From contig NZ_JBATUX010000022.1 of NCBI RefSeq assembly GCF_049671445.1, forward strand, positions 1-64,000: a stretch of 64,000 nucleotides of DNA, written 5' to 3'. The notes under the pieces are model-generated. The model had not been told where the DNA came from. It saw only the letters and a program-made list of their open reading frames with translations, and did no database searches. Shown piece after piece: positions 24,898 to 33,349 of the stretch (position 1 is its first letter; the number at the start of each line of letters is the position of its first letter). The position numbers and the translations under genes are program-made. This DNA is from Paenisporosarcina sp049671445 (GTDB taxonomy: Bacteria > Bacillota > Bacilli > Bacillales_A > Planococcaceae).

Positions 24898-26050
24898 TCG
24901 GCTTTATTAAACTCAATAAACTTAATGTCAATAAAAATAATGACACGAGCCATAGAAAACTAAAGCCCTCAGCAAATTGTAAAAAGACTCCGCCCATAAA
25001 CGGCCCTGTTAAGCTGCCAATACTGAAGAAAATTCCACATAATAAATTGCCTGTTGGTAATAATGCTTTTGGGGTCAGATCAGTCATATACGAAATCCCA
25101 AGAGAAAACGTAGAACCGATAAACAATCCCGCGAGAAGAAATGCAAAAACAAGTGTCCATATATTGTTTTCAAGCAATGCTGCAATACCAAAAGAAAACG
25201 CTCCACCGAATAGAGCAAACAGCACAACTTTTCTTCTTCCAATTCGATCACTTAAAGCACCTAACGGTAATTGTGACAAAATTCCACCGGTTGAAAATGC
25301 CGCTAATACAATTGATACCATCGACAGATTGAAATCATTACGCAGTGCATAAACCGGAAAAATGGCATGTAAACTGGACTCCAAAAAACCGTAACTAAAC
25401 GGTGGAATGAATGCGACCCACGCAAACCCAATTGTTGCACCAAAACGCGCCCACGTCCCTCGCATCGTCGATGTCTCATGCATATGTCCAGGAAAATCAT
25501 TATCAATGAAAAATACCAGAGACCAGGCAGCTAAACATAAAAGACCCGATACGATAAAAGGCAGACCTTCATACACAGTTACGAGCGGTAAAAACAACGG
25601 TCCTGCTGCAAAGCCAATCCCAAAGGATAAGCCGTACAAGGCAATATTTCGCCCTAACCTCTCTTGTGGTGAAAAACTTGTAATCCAAGTTTGTGTGGAA
25701 AAATGAAGTGCATGGTCCCCTATTCCAATAAACAATCGCAAAATAAACCAAAAAACTACGCTTTTCCATAATGGGAATAATAATAACGAAATAAAAACCA
25801 ACATTCCTCCGACAATGATGATTGGTTTATAACCAAACCTACGGAGAGGTTGTTCCATAAATGGCGATATGAGAAGCGTGCCAATGTATAATCCTGTTGC
25901 ATTCAAACCATTTAATGATGAAGAGAGTCCATCTTTTTCGAAAATAACAGAGATAAGTGGCAATAACATCCCTTGTGAAAAACCTGAGATGGAAACGATC
26001 GCAACTAAAATCCAAAATCTTTTTTTCTCTATAGCTGTAAATTGATTCAT
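24872..26050 (-). CDS. yfkF: Major facilitator superfamily transporter, YfkF type
   Basis: A 392-residue transporter with twelve predicted membrane helices. The MFS loop 2-3 motif is degenerate (MEQPLRRFGYKP), while the matching loop 8-9 motif GALSDRIGRRKV is well kept. The closest remembered relative is B. subtilis YfkF; the substrate is unknown. AGGAGGACCACC precedes the ATG. It ends inside the hairpin shared with the convergent zinc peptidase gene. Unrelated long open frames on the other strand are shadows. Confidence 0.85.
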   Translation of the reverse strand: MNQFTAIEKKRFWILVAIVSISGFSQGMLLPLISVIFEKDGLSSSLNGLNATGLYIGTLLISPFMEQPLRRFGYKPIIIVGGMLVFISLLLFPLWKSVVFWFILRLFIGIGDHALHFSTQTWITSFSPQERLGRNIALYGLSFGIGFAAGPLFLPLVTVYEGLPFIVSGLLCLAAWSLVFFIDNDFPGHMHETSTMRGTWARFGATIGFAWVAFIPPFSYGFLESSLHAIFPVYALRNDFNLSMVSIVLAAFSTGGILSQLPLGALSDRIGRRKVVLFALFGGAFSFGIAALLENNIWTLVFAFLLAGLFIGSTFSLGISYMTDLTPKALLPTGNLLCGIFFSIGSLTGPFMGGVFLQFAEGFSFLWLVSLFLLTLSLLSLIKPKKQQVQSM

Positions 26051-26133
26051 GGTGGTCCTCCTACAGACAAGTTGAAATCATGTTCATTCCAACCAAGTTT
26101 CGGTACAATTCTATCATAAAGGAGGGATTTACG

Positions 26134-26517
26134 TTGAAATATGTAATGACTGAAAGCGGTTTTGAAACAAACTTGGAATTTGGCAAGTTAACGATATCAG
26201 GTGACGAAACAAAAGGGTTTAGACCATATCAACTATTGGTTTCATCTCTAGTTGGTTGTAGCGGCGGAGTCCTGCGAAAAGTACTAGAGAAAATGCGTAT
26301 GCCAGTGGAGGAAATGGAAATCGATGTGTTAGAAGTGGTACGAAATCATGAGGAAGCGAGTCGCCTTGAAAAAGTTCATATCCATTTTAAACTTAAAGGC
26401 TCAAATCTCGATGCAACGAAAATGGACCGCGCAATGGCTCTTACGAAGAAAAATTGTTCTATGGTTCGTTCTGTTGACCAATCGATGGAAGTCATTGAAA
26501 CATTTGAAATTCTTTAG
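26134..26517 (+). CDS. OsmC/Ohr family protein
   Basis: A 127-residue protein of the OsmC fold. FRPYQLLVSSLVGCSGGVLRKVL supplies the conserved first cysteine region, and the second is KKNCSMVRSV, the pair used as a thiol peroxidase centre in OsmC/Ohr proteins. It is of the YhfA-like branch, whose substrates are unknown. The start is a TTG at 26134 after AAAGGAGGGATTTACG; an ATG at 26080 has no ribosome site. Single gene, divergent from yfkF. Confidence 0.87.
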   Translation: MKYVMTESGFETNLEFGKLTISGDETKGFRPYQLLVSSLVGCSGGVLRKVLEKMRMPVEEMEIDVLEVVRNHEEASRLEKVHIHFKLKGSNLDATKMDRAMALTKKNCSMVRSVDQSMEVIETFEIL

Positions 26518-26846
26518 ACAATGTCAAAGGCTCAGTCGATGATCTGCGAACAGATAATTGGCTGAGCCTTCTAAATATCACTTATATCTAATTGAGTATC
26601 CATAAATCGTTTCACGGCTGTTGTGCCGGTGAAATATTCGAACCCCCTCCTTCTAAATGGTTGATTGGTTTCGACTATTCACTACGGCCTCCCCTCTCTT
26701 GTTGAAGTAAGTTTACTTTATCACGTAAACTGACTTTTGTAAATATTCAAAATACAATTAATTTTAAAATATTTCTAAAGTCCTACTTAAAGTTGAAAAA
26801 TGTCGAAAAATGAGCTACGATGGATTGGTAAAGCGAGGTGTCTCAC
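26518..26846. other. Gap with a hairpin and a promoter
   Basis: Contains a long stem (AAGGCTCAG at 26527 with CTGAGCCTT at 26562, plus an inner ATCTG-cgaa-CAGAT stem) that could end the OsmC transcript, though no T-tract follows. On the minus strand are two strong purine-rich ribosome-like sites with no usable start codon after them. The right end holds the promoter of the next gene. Confidence 0.5.
26793..26821 (+). promoter_or_regulatory. Promoter of the SE1561-type gene
   Basis: TTGAAA (26793-26798), 17 bp spacer, TACGAT (26816-26821). Confidence 0.6.
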
Positions 26847-27029
26847 ATGGGCAAGTCTATATCGGACAATGACCAACAAGTTACATACTTAAAAGAACGT
26901 CTTCACATTTTCTTAGAAGTATTAGATTCAATTGAACCAGAAACGACTGAACTTGAAGATATTGATCGCTTAATCGCGATGATGGATGATTTAGAACTTA
27001 AAATGGAACAATTTAAAAAATCTAAATAA
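26847..27029 (+). CDS. SE1561 family small protein
   Basis: A 60-residue acidic helical protein: QQVTYLKERLHIFLEVLDSI followed by a second helix DIDRLIAMMDDLELKMEQF, with clear heptad spacing suggesting a coiled coil. It matches the small SE1561 family of Bacillales and staphylococci, for which no function is known. GAGGTG precedes the ATG at 26847; a nine-base upstream extension is possible but unsupported. Own promoter and terminator. Confidence 0.75.
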   Translation: MGKSISDNDQQVTYLKERLHIFLEVLDSIEPETTELEDIDRLIAMMDDLELKMEQFKKSK

Positions 27030-27040
27030 GTAATTGAATT

Positions 27041-27068
27041 AGAGGGTGCCTCCTTGGTGCTCTCTTTT
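27041..27068 (+). terminator. Terminator of the SE1561-type gene
   Basis: AGAGGGTGCC pairs with GGTGCTCTCT (two G-U pairs), then a T-run. Confidence 0.82.
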
Positions 27069-27113
27069 TCTTTGTGGTGAATTTAGTTTCGATGATTCAT
27101 GCTCGCATAACGC

Positions 27114-27420
27114 TTTATGACCATTCGCGCATGGTTTCCGCCCACCCGAAGACGTTTACCGACCATTCGAATCAGTTTTCCGCCCAACTTCAGACGACTT
27201 CCGACCAACTACAATCCATTTCCGCCCATTCGCCTCAATGTGGAATGAACTCACAATAATTCCCCTCAATCTAAATGCTTTCTTCGTCATTTCGTCCACT
27301 CGCATGTGATTTCTGTCCATTCGCAGACAATTGTTGTCCACTCGTAAGTGATTATCGTCCACTCGCAGACCTTTTCCGTCCATTCAACTCAATTACTGTC
27401 CATTCGCCTCCAGATGTACA
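27114..27420. repeat. Array of about a dozen degenerate 20-22 bp repeats
   Basis: Units share a core near TTTCCGTCCATTCGCAGAC, for example at about 27118, 27138, 27157, 27178, 27200, 27220 and again at 27301, 27322, 27343, 27364 and 27385. A diverged stretch (27240-27290) separates two blocks. It fills the 530 bp between a small gene and fumarase. Short open frames across it repeat every seven residues and are artefacts of the 21-bp period. Confidence 0.82.
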
Positions 27421-27561
27421 TAATTCAGTTTAAGACGTACACAAGTCGTATCCACTTAACTGCTTCGCACGATGATAACCATTTCTTTTTTTCACATCCT
27501 GAAAAGAGTATAATAGTGAGTGGAAAGATTAAAGCATTGTATGAAAAGGGGTTTAACTCAC

Positions 27562-29100
27562 ATGTATTTAGAGACATTGGAAAAAAGTATATATGATTTA
27601 ATTACTGAGACATCTACCAACTTACCAAAAGATGTACGTCGAGCAGTTAGTAAAGCAAAAGCTGCTGAAAATGCGGGAACTCGCGCAGCGATGAGTTTAG
27701 ATACGATTGCGACAAATATTCAAATGGCTGATGATAACGTTTCACCCATTTGCCAAGATACTGGTATGCCAACATTTAAAATCAAAACTCCGATTGGCGT
27801 TAATCAATTAGAAATCAAAGCGGCAATTCGACGCGCTATTGTAACGGCTACGAAAAATTCTAAATTACGACCAAACGCTGTTGATTCATTAACGGGTGAA
27901 AATAGTGGTGACAATTTAGGTGAAGGTGTTCCAGTTGTGAAGTTTGAACAATGGGAAAAAGATTACATAGAAATGAAACTCATTCTTAAAGGCGGCGGTT
28001 GTGAAAACAAAAACATTCAATATAGTCTGCCTGCTGAACTAGAAGGAATCGGTCGTGCTGGCCGTGATTTAGATGGCATTCGTAAATGTATTCTTCACTC
28101 TGTTTATCAAGCACAAGGACAAGGCTGTTCTGCTGGTTTCATTGGTGTAGGAATTGGTGGCGATCGTGCCTCTGGTTATGATTTAGCTAAAGAACAATTA
28201 TTCAGATCCGTTGATGATGTGAATCCACATGCACAACTTGCTGAACTAGAAGAATATATTGTTGAGAAAGCAAACACACTAGGCATTGGCACAATGGGCT
28301 TTGGTGGAGAAGCCACTTTACTAGGGTGCAAGATTGGTGTTATGCACCGAATTCCAGCGAGTTTCTTTGTATCAGTTGCCTATAACTGCTGGGCTTACCG
28401 TCGTCTAGCAATTAATATTGATCCGACAACCGGCGGCATTAACGAATGGCAATATCAAGAAGGCGAAAAAGTAGAATTTAAAGAAGAGGCCGACAAATCA
28501 GCTGAAGAAGCAGCAACTCGAATCGTTGAACTTCGTGCACCAATTAGTGAAGAAGAAATTCGTAAATTACAAGTTGGCGATGTCGTTAAAATCAGCGGAA
28601 AGATGTACACTGGCCGTGACGCCATTCATAAATATCTGTCTGATCACGATGCTCCACTAGATTTAAATGGTCAAATCATTTATCACTGTGGACCAGTTGT
28701 TTCTAAAGATGATGAAGGCAACTATCACATTAAAGCTGCAGGACCAACTACTTCGATTCGTGAAGAACCTTATCAAGGTGACATCATGAAAAAATTCGGA
28801 ATTCGTGCGGTTATGGGTAAAGGCGGTATGGGACCGAAAACTCTCGCTGCGCTAAATGAACATGGCGGTGTTTACTTAAATGCAATCGGTGGAGCTGCTC
28901 AGTACTATGCTGATTGTATTAAAGGCGTTGAAGGCGTTGATTTGATGCAGTTCGGTATTCCTGAAGCAATGTGGCATTTACGTGTTGAAGACTTCACAGC
29001 GGTCGTTACAATGGATTCTCACGGCAACAGTTTGCATGCAGATGTTGACAAATCTTCTCTTGAAAAATTAGCGCAATACAGTGACCGTGTCTTTAAGTAA
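27562..29100 (+). CDS. fumA: Class I (iron-sulfur) fumarate hydratase
   Basis: A 512-residue oxygen-sensitive fumarase of the TCA cycle, with the alpha domain (about 1-290) and beta domain (about 320-512) in one chain. Likely [4Fe-4S] ligands are C64 in SPICQDTGMP, C189 in GQGCSAGF and C256 in LLGCKIG. The beta domain has the signature GPTTSIREEPY and VMGKGGMGPKTL. The ATG at 27562 follows AAAAGGGG at ten bases; an in-frame extension from 27520 lacks a site. B. subtilis uses a class II fumarase, so this is a difference from that genome. Preceded by the repeat array, with no clear promoter read. Confidence 0.93.
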   Translation: MYLETLEKSIYDLITETSTNLPKDVRRAVSKAKAAENAGTRAAMSLDTIATNIQMADDNVSPICQDTGMPTFKIKTPIGVNQLEIKAAIRRAIVTATKNSKLRPNAVDSLTGENSGDNLGEGVPVVKFEQWEKDYIEMKLILKGGGCENKNIQYSLPAELEGIGRAGRDLDGIRKCILHSVYQAQGQGCSAGFIGVGIGGDRASGYDLAKEQLFRSVDDVNPHAQLAELEEYIVEKANTLGIGTMGFGGEATLLGCKIGVMHRIPASFFVSVAYNCWAYRRLAINIDPTTGGINEWQYQEGEKVEFKEEADKSAEEAATRIVELRAPISEEEIRKLQVGDVVKISGKMYTGRDAIHKYLSDHDAPLDLNGQIIYHCGPVVSKDDEGNYHIKAAGPTTSIREEPYQGDIMKKFGIRAVMGKGGMGPKTLAALNEHGGVYLNAIGGAAQYYADCIKGVEGVDLMQFGIPEAMWHLRVEDFTAVVTMDSHGNSLHADVDKSSLEKLAQYSDRVFK

Positions 29101-29109
29101 ATCGTTCGA

Positions 29110-29139
29110 TTGTATTCTATAATTCTCCTATGTTATAAT
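29110..29139 (+). promoter_or_regulatory. pfeT promoter
   Basis: TTGTAT (29110-29115), 18 bp spacer, TATAAT (29134-29139). The -10 lies inside a PerR box. Confidence 0.7.
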
Positions 29140-29147
29140 GATTCTAA
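29133..29147. promoter_or_regulatory. PerR box at pfeT
   Basis: TTATAATGATTCTAA, one mismatch to TTATAATNATTATAA. pfeT of B. subtilis is a known PerR-repressed gene. Confidence 0.82.
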
Positions 29148-29168
29148 ACTAATAACAATTATTGAAAT

Positions 29169-29199
29169 GCTGGTATTCCCTATGGGAGTGCCAGCTTTT
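29169..29199 (+). terminator. Stem-loop in the pfeT leader, possible fumA terminator
   Basis: GCTGGTATTCCC pairs imperfectly with GGGAGTGCCAGC, followed by TTTTC. It lies downstream of the pfeT promoter, so it could end the fumarase transcript and also attenuate pfeT. Confidence 0.7.
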
Positions 29200-29218
29200 C
29201 GCACATTTATAGGGTTGT

Positions 29219-29237
29219 GATATTGAATATCATTATC
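29219..29237. promoter_or_regulatory. Fur-like box before pfeT
   Basis: GATATTGAATATCATTATC matches the classic 19-bp Fur consensus GATAATGATAATCATTATC at 16 positions and contains a perfect 7-1-7 palindrome from 29218. It sits just upstream of the ribosome site, in the leader. Confidence 0.55.
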
Positions 29238-29250
29238 AGGAGGAATGAAA

Positions 29251-31152
29251 ATGGAAGCAATTAATCAAAATTCACCATCAATTTTCAGTCGATTAAAACC
29301 ACATGTTGAATTGATTGCAGCCCTCTTCTCTGGCGTGTTAATTCTTTTTGCTTGGTTTTTAGGCAGTAGTGATGAAACGTTCTTATCCATCGCTTTATAT
29401 TTACTGGCTTTTCTAATTGGAGGATATGCGCAAGCTAAAGAAGGAATTTTGAATACCATTCACCGAAAAGAGTTAAATGTTGAGTTACTGATGATCATTG
29501 CAGCTATTGGTTCATCAATAATTGGTTATTGGGCTGAAGGCGCTATTCTTATTTTTATATTTTCTTTAAGTGGCGCCCTTGAAACTTACACAATGAACAA
29601 AAGCAAAAAAGAATTATCCAGTTTGATGAATTTACAACCCGAAGAGGCATGGCTACTTGATGAAAATGGACAATCAAGTCGCGTCCTGGTAAAAAGCCTA
29701 GAGGTTGGAAATCATTTACTTGTCAAACCAGGCGATCGAATACCAGTTGATGGTGTCATTATTACAGGAAGTACTTCAGTCGATGAAGCTGCTATAAGTG
29801 GTGAATCTATTCCCGTTTCAAAACACGCAGGAGATGAATTATTTGCGGGGACTGTAAATTTAAACGGTGTTTTATCGATTGAAATGACGAAATCAAGTAG
29901 TGAATCACTAGTTCAAAAAATCATTGAACTTGTTCAAGCTGCTCAAAGTGAAAAATCCCCTACACAACAATTTATTGAACGATTTGAAGGGAAATATGTA
30001 AAAATTGTTCTAATTTCTGTTGGATTGATGATGTTTCTCCCCCACTATCTATTTGATTGGGATTGGACGACAACATTCTATCGAGCGATGGTTTTACTTG
30101 TCGTGGCATCGCCTTGTGCACTAGTTGCCTCAATTATGCCTGCGACGCTTGCTGCCATTTCAAACAGTGCAAAAAACGGCTTGTTATTTAAAGGCGGGGT
30201 CCACTTAGAGAATATCGGGAATATGAAAGCGATAGCTCTGGATAAGACGGGGACGCTGACAAAAGGAAAGCCTATCGTAACGGATTTCATTGTTCGGGAT
30301 GGGTTGAATGAGCAATCTGTATTAACGAGTTTGGCGAGTATTGAATCACAATCCACACATCCTCTCGCTCAAGCCATAACATCATTTGCTGTCATGAAGG
30401 GTGTTACTACCTTCCCAATTACAAAAATGGAAGATGTTCCTGGCTGGGGCATTAAAGCGGATATTGATTCACAGGAATGGAAAGTTGGGAAGCCGCGCTT
30501 TGTAGGGTATGACGAGGCAATGTCTTTTAATAATAATGCAGCCCTTCGTTTAGAGAACCAAGGAAAAACCGTTATTTTCGCTGCTGATCAAGACGGTATT
30601 ATCGCTGTCTTAGCACTTAAAGATACGGTGCGACCAGAATCAAAAGAAGCTATTACGTTATTGCGAAAAGCTGGTATTTATACAATTATGTTAACTGGTG
30701 ATAATGAGCGGACAGCTAAGGTCATCGCTGAAGAAGCAGGCGTGGATGACTATATTGCGGAATGTTTAGCAGAAACAAAAGTAACTCATATGAAAGAGCT
30801 TCTAGCGAAATACGGAAACGTTGGAATGGTCGGAGATGGTATAAATGATGCACCAGCTCTAGCTACCGCCACTCTTGGTATAGCAATGGGTCAAGGAACA
30901 GACGTTGCTCTTGAGACCGCAGATGTTGTACTAATGAAAGATGATTTGTCACGCATTACCTACGCGATTCAATTGTCTCGAAAAATGAATCAGGTTGTAA
31001 AGCAAAATATCTACTTCTCCATATCAATAATTGTCCTATTGATCTTCAGTAATTTCTTTCAAATTATTAACTTGCCACTTGGCGTCATTGGGCACGAAGG
31101 CAGTACGATTCTCGTCATTTTAAACGGCTTACGCCTACTGAAAATCAAATAA
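29251..31152 (+). CDS. pfeT: P1B4-type metal efflux ATPase, PfeT/ZosA (Fe(II) export)
   Basis: A 633-residue P-type ATPase that pumps ferrous iron (or Zn/Co) out of the cell. There is no N-terminal metal-binding domain. The transport site has SPC (287-289) rather than CPC in helix 4 and HEGST (615-619) in the last helices, the P1B4 signature. The phosphorylated aspartate is D331 in DKTGTLTKGK, with ISGES, HPLAQAI, MLTGDNERTAK and VGDGINDAPAL all present. The ATG at 29251 is seven bases after AGGAGG; one at 29245 is too close. The PerR box at its promoter supports PfeT over a CadA-type pump. Confidence 0.9.
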   Translation: MEAINQNSPSIFSRLKPHVELIAALFSGVLILFAWFLGSSDETFLSIALYLLAFLIGGYAQAKEGILNTIHRKELNVELLMIIAAIGSSIIGYWAEGAILIFIFSLSGALETYTMNKSKKELSSLMNLQPEEAWLLDENGQSSRVLVKSLEVGNHLLVKPGDRIPVDGVIITGSTSVDEAAISGESIPVSKHAGDELFAGTVNLNGVLSIEMTKSSSESLVQKIIELVQAAQSEKSPTQQFIERFEGKYVKIVLISVGLMMFLPHYLFDWDWTTTFYRAMVLLVVASPCALVASIMPATLAAISNSAKNGLLFKGGVHLENIGNMKAIALDKTGTLTKGKPIVTDFIVRDGLNEQSVLTSLASIESQSTHPLAQAITSFAVMKGVTTFPITKMEDVPGWGIKADIDSQEWKVGKPRFVGYDEAMSFNNNAALRLENQGKTVIFAADQDGIIAVLALKDTVRPESKEAITLLRKAGIYTIMLTGDNERTAKVIAEEAGVDDYIAECLAETKVTHMKELLAKYGNVGMVGDGINDAPALATATLGIAMGQGTDVALETADVVLMKDDLSRITYAIQLSRKMNQVVKQNIYFSISIIVLLIFSNFFQIINLPLGVIGHEGSTILVILNGLRLLKIK

Positions 31153-31190
31153 AAAAGCAGGAGCTGTCATATAGACGCTCCTGCTTTTTT
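31151..31190. terminator. Bidirectional terminator, pfeT / yfkH
   Basis: AAAAAAGCAGGAGC pairs with GCTCCTGCTTTTTT (one-base offset), T-tracts on both strands. Confidence 0.92.
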
Positions 31191-32147
31191 CATCGCTAAT
31201 TTTTCTTTACGTTCTTGCATGACGGCATTAATTTGCCCTCCAACCATTAAAATGGTTCCCGAGAAGTATAACCACATCATTAATACGATAATTCCACCGA
31301 TACTACCATAAGTTGCAGAGTAATTAGCAAAACTACTAACATATAACGAAAATCCGAGTGATACTAGAATCCATCCTAATGTAGCAAATATTGCCCCTGG
31401 AATCACACTTTTTAAATATAATTTACGGTTTGGTGCAATCCAATACAACAACATAAAGACCACAAAAATCATAACCGGGGGTATCGTCCATCTAACGTTA
31501 TTCCAAACAGTCAAGAACCCTTGTTCATAACCTAAATAAGAGAATAAGAATGTACCTATCTGTTCTCCAAATACTGGTAATACTAAGGCTACAACAAATA
31601 AAGTAATAAGTAACAAAGTGAAAATAACGGAAATGCCTCTAGCAATAAAAAAAGGTCTAGTTTCTTCAAGGCTATAAGAACGATTTAATGACTTAATTAG
31701 AGCATTCATCCCATTCGATGCTGACCAAATAGTTGCAAGAATTCCGACAGATAACAATCCACCGTTTCGATCGTTAAGCACTTCATCTAATGTCCCATCG
31801 ATAAGTGTATAAACTTCTCCAGGTGCATATGTACGTAAAATATTAAATAGCTGATCTTCTTGTAAATTCAAATAGGGTAAAAGTGTCACCATGAATATTA
31901 ATAAGGGAAAAAGCGATAGTAAGAAAAAGAATGCTAGTTGTGCTCCCAAAGCCGTAACATCTACATATTGAATACGTGCTAATAATTCCTGAAAGAATCC
32001 TTTTGATGTAGTAACATCAAAAGGATAATCTGGACCTTTACTTTTCTTTTTCTTAAATTGCATTAATTTCAATTTACTTAAGAAATTAGTTGAGGAACGG
32101 GTTTTTTGGCTACCTTTAGGTTGAATAGGTGTATTTTCGTTTGCCAT
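31167..32147 (-). CDS. yfkH: YihY/UPF0761 family membrane protein, YfkH
   Basis: A 326-residue protein with a basic cytoplasmic N-terminus (about 1-60, rich in Lys and Gln) and six predicted membrane helices. Family hallmarks are YVDVTALGAQLAFFFLLSLFPLLIF and IWSASNGMNALIKSLNRSY, and the C-terminal FANYSATYGSIGGIIVLMMWLYFSG, split here by description. The family was once called ribonuclease BN, but that activity belongs to another gene; its role is unknown. GAAGGGAACTG precedes the ATG. It follows the YfkI-like gene by 16 bp, as in the B. subtilis yfkJIH cluster. Confidence 0.87.
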   Translation of the reverse strand: MANENTPIQPKGSQKTRSSTNFLSKLKLMQFKKKKSKGPDYPFDVTTSKGFFQELLARIQYVDVTALGAQLAFFFLLSLFPLLIFMVTLLPYLNLQEDQLFNILRTYAPGEVYTLIDGTLDEVLNDRNGGLLSVGILATIWSASNGMNALIKSLNRSYSLEETRPFFIARGISVIFTLLLITLFVVALVLPVFGEQIGTFLFSYLGYEQGFLTVWNNVRWTIPPVMIFVVFMLLYWIAPNRKLYLKSVIPGAIFATLGWILVSLGFSLYVSSFANYSATYGSIGGIIVLMMWLYFSGTILMVGGQINAVMQERKEKLAMKKAGASI

Positions 32148-32163
32148 TTAATCAGTTCCCTTC

Positions 32164-32574
32164 TTATGAGAATTTTTTCTCATCATAAACATGTTCTGGT
32201 AGTACTGGCATCTCAAAATTTTCTTCTTCATTTTTTACAATTGTTTTATATTCTTCTTTAGAATGCACAAAGGCATCCTTAGTTTCGGAAACAAGCGTTT
32301 TGACTTGTGGAGACAACTCTTTTATTTCTTCAACTTTGCCAGTAATATACTGTGCATCTTGTGAAAATTGATTATATACAGTTTGAAGCTTATCTGCTTT
32401 TTCTTGTAATTTCAGTTTAAAGTCTTCACGATTTTTCGAATAATATTTCACATCATAAGAAACGTTTTTCAATCGATATTTAACATCTTCACGTGTTGCA
32501 CGATCCAACAAACTTAGTCCTGCACCTGCAATTGCCCCAACAAACATACCTTTTATAAATTTACTTTCACTCAT
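32164..32574 (-). CDS. YtxH-like small membrane-anchored protein (YfkI-like)
   Basis: A 136-residue protein. The N-terminus FIKGMFVGAIAGAGLSLLD is a glycine-zipper membrane helix typical of YtxH-domain proteins, followed by a long charged helix (about 28-120) with no cysteine. Function is unknown; related proteins are often stress-induced. GGGAGG lies eight bases before the ATG at 32574; a TTG one codon upstream is possible. By position it corresponds to YfkI; the phosphatase gene yfkJ that precedes it in B. subtilis is absent. Confidence 0.75.
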   Translation of the reverse strand: MSESKFIKGMFVGAIAGAGLSLLDRATREDVKYRLKNVSYDVKYYSKNREDFKLKLQEKADKLQTVYNQFSQDAQYITGKVEEIKELSPQVKTLVSETKDAFVHSKEEYKTIVKNEEENFEMPVLPEHVYDEKKFS

Positions 32575-32718
32575 CAATAAAACCTCCCAAGATTAAAATT
32601 CAATGTGCTTTAATATACCCTTCTATTTGCATATTAAAACAATTCATCTCTTTGATTTGACAATTTTTCTGTACCATGAAATGATTAACCATAATGTTTG
32701 AAAGGTAGGAATCTTAAA

Positions 32719-32940
32719 ATGAACTTAACTCAACCATCTCAAGAAAATGTTGAATACATGATTGACCAAATTAAGGAAAAACTTCGTATGGTTAATGTAG
32801 ATGCTATGAAATCCGATAATTTTGATGACTCTCAATATGAAGAATTACATGATTTATACTCGATGGTTAAAAAACGTTCTACTTTTAGCCCGAGCGAAAT
32901 GCAAGCCATCGCTTCAGAACTGGGATCATTACGTAAATAA
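32719..32940 (+). CDS. yfkK: YfkK family protein (UPF0435)
   Basis: A 73-residue acidic helical protein. It has IKEKLRMVNVDAM near the middle and ends with SPSEMQAIASELGSLRK, the strongly conserved end of UPF0435. Function is unknown. The ATG at 32719 follows AAAGGTAGGAA. It is divergent from the yfkI-yfkH pair, and a terminator follows at 33015. Confidence 0.88.
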   Translation: MNLTQPSQENVEYMIDQIKEKLRMVNVDAMKSDNFDDSQYEELHDLYSMVKKRSTFSPSEMQAIASELGSLRK

Positions 32941-33014
32941 ATATAAAAATCTTCTAGCTCTTGGTGGTCACTGAAAAACTTGCTTTAAAGAGTGTCGTAA
33001 GTGAATCCGATTAT

Positions 33015-33060
33015 AAAGGAGAGATTTCGTTTAATTTTTGAACAAAATCTCTCCTTTTTC
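33015..33060 (+). terminator. Hairpin terminator downstream of yfkK
   Basis: AAAGGAGAGATTT (33015-33027) pairs with AAATCTCTCCTTT (33045-33057), then TTTTC. Perfect 13-bp stem. Confidence 0.85.
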
Positions 33061-33147
33061 CTTTGATAAAAATTAGGTGTATTTATTAGACACAAGCTAT
33101 CACCTAACTTAAATTTTCTTTAAATTAAGTAGGAGATTGTAGTGAAA

Positions 33148-33292
33148 GGCGGCGACTCCAGCGGGAAAAGCATGATCTGAAGACCCCGCAGACAACAAGT
33201 TGTGCGCAACTTGTTTGCGACGAGTAACCGCAGGAGCAGACTATTTTTGCTCGTCGAGGAGGCTGAGGCCATGCCCGCGGAAAGCGTCCGCC
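33148..33292. repeat. GC-rich intergenic repeat element, copy B
   Basis: A 145-bp element sharing with copy A the outer GGCGGCGACTCCAGCGG and GCCCGCGGAAAGCGTCCGCC and the inner CTGAAGACCC and GGCTGA-like blocks. Its middle is longer and holds a perfect 9-bp hairpin AACAAGTTG-tgcg-CAACTTGTT and a second GACGAG/CTCGTC pair. It lies between the ends of yfkK and the methyltransferase gene. Confidence 0.88.
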
Positions 33293-33349
33293 TATAACGG
33301 AAATCCCCTGTACTTGTCAATAAATAACAAATTGTTTTTTTCAGAGGAC

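Noticed and set aside
24636..25352. 238-residue open frame on the plus strand
   Set aside because: It lies antisense to yfkF, has no ribosome site, and its low-complexity composition is that of a shadow frame.
27114..27420. Possible CRISPR array
   Set aside because: Units are only about 21 bp, degenerate, and have no separate constant repeats and unique spacers; no cas genes are near.
27074..27596. Short frames across the 27-kb repeat array (61 to 82 residues)
   Set aside because: Their seven-residue periodicity is a by-product of the 21-bp repeat; none has a ribosome site.
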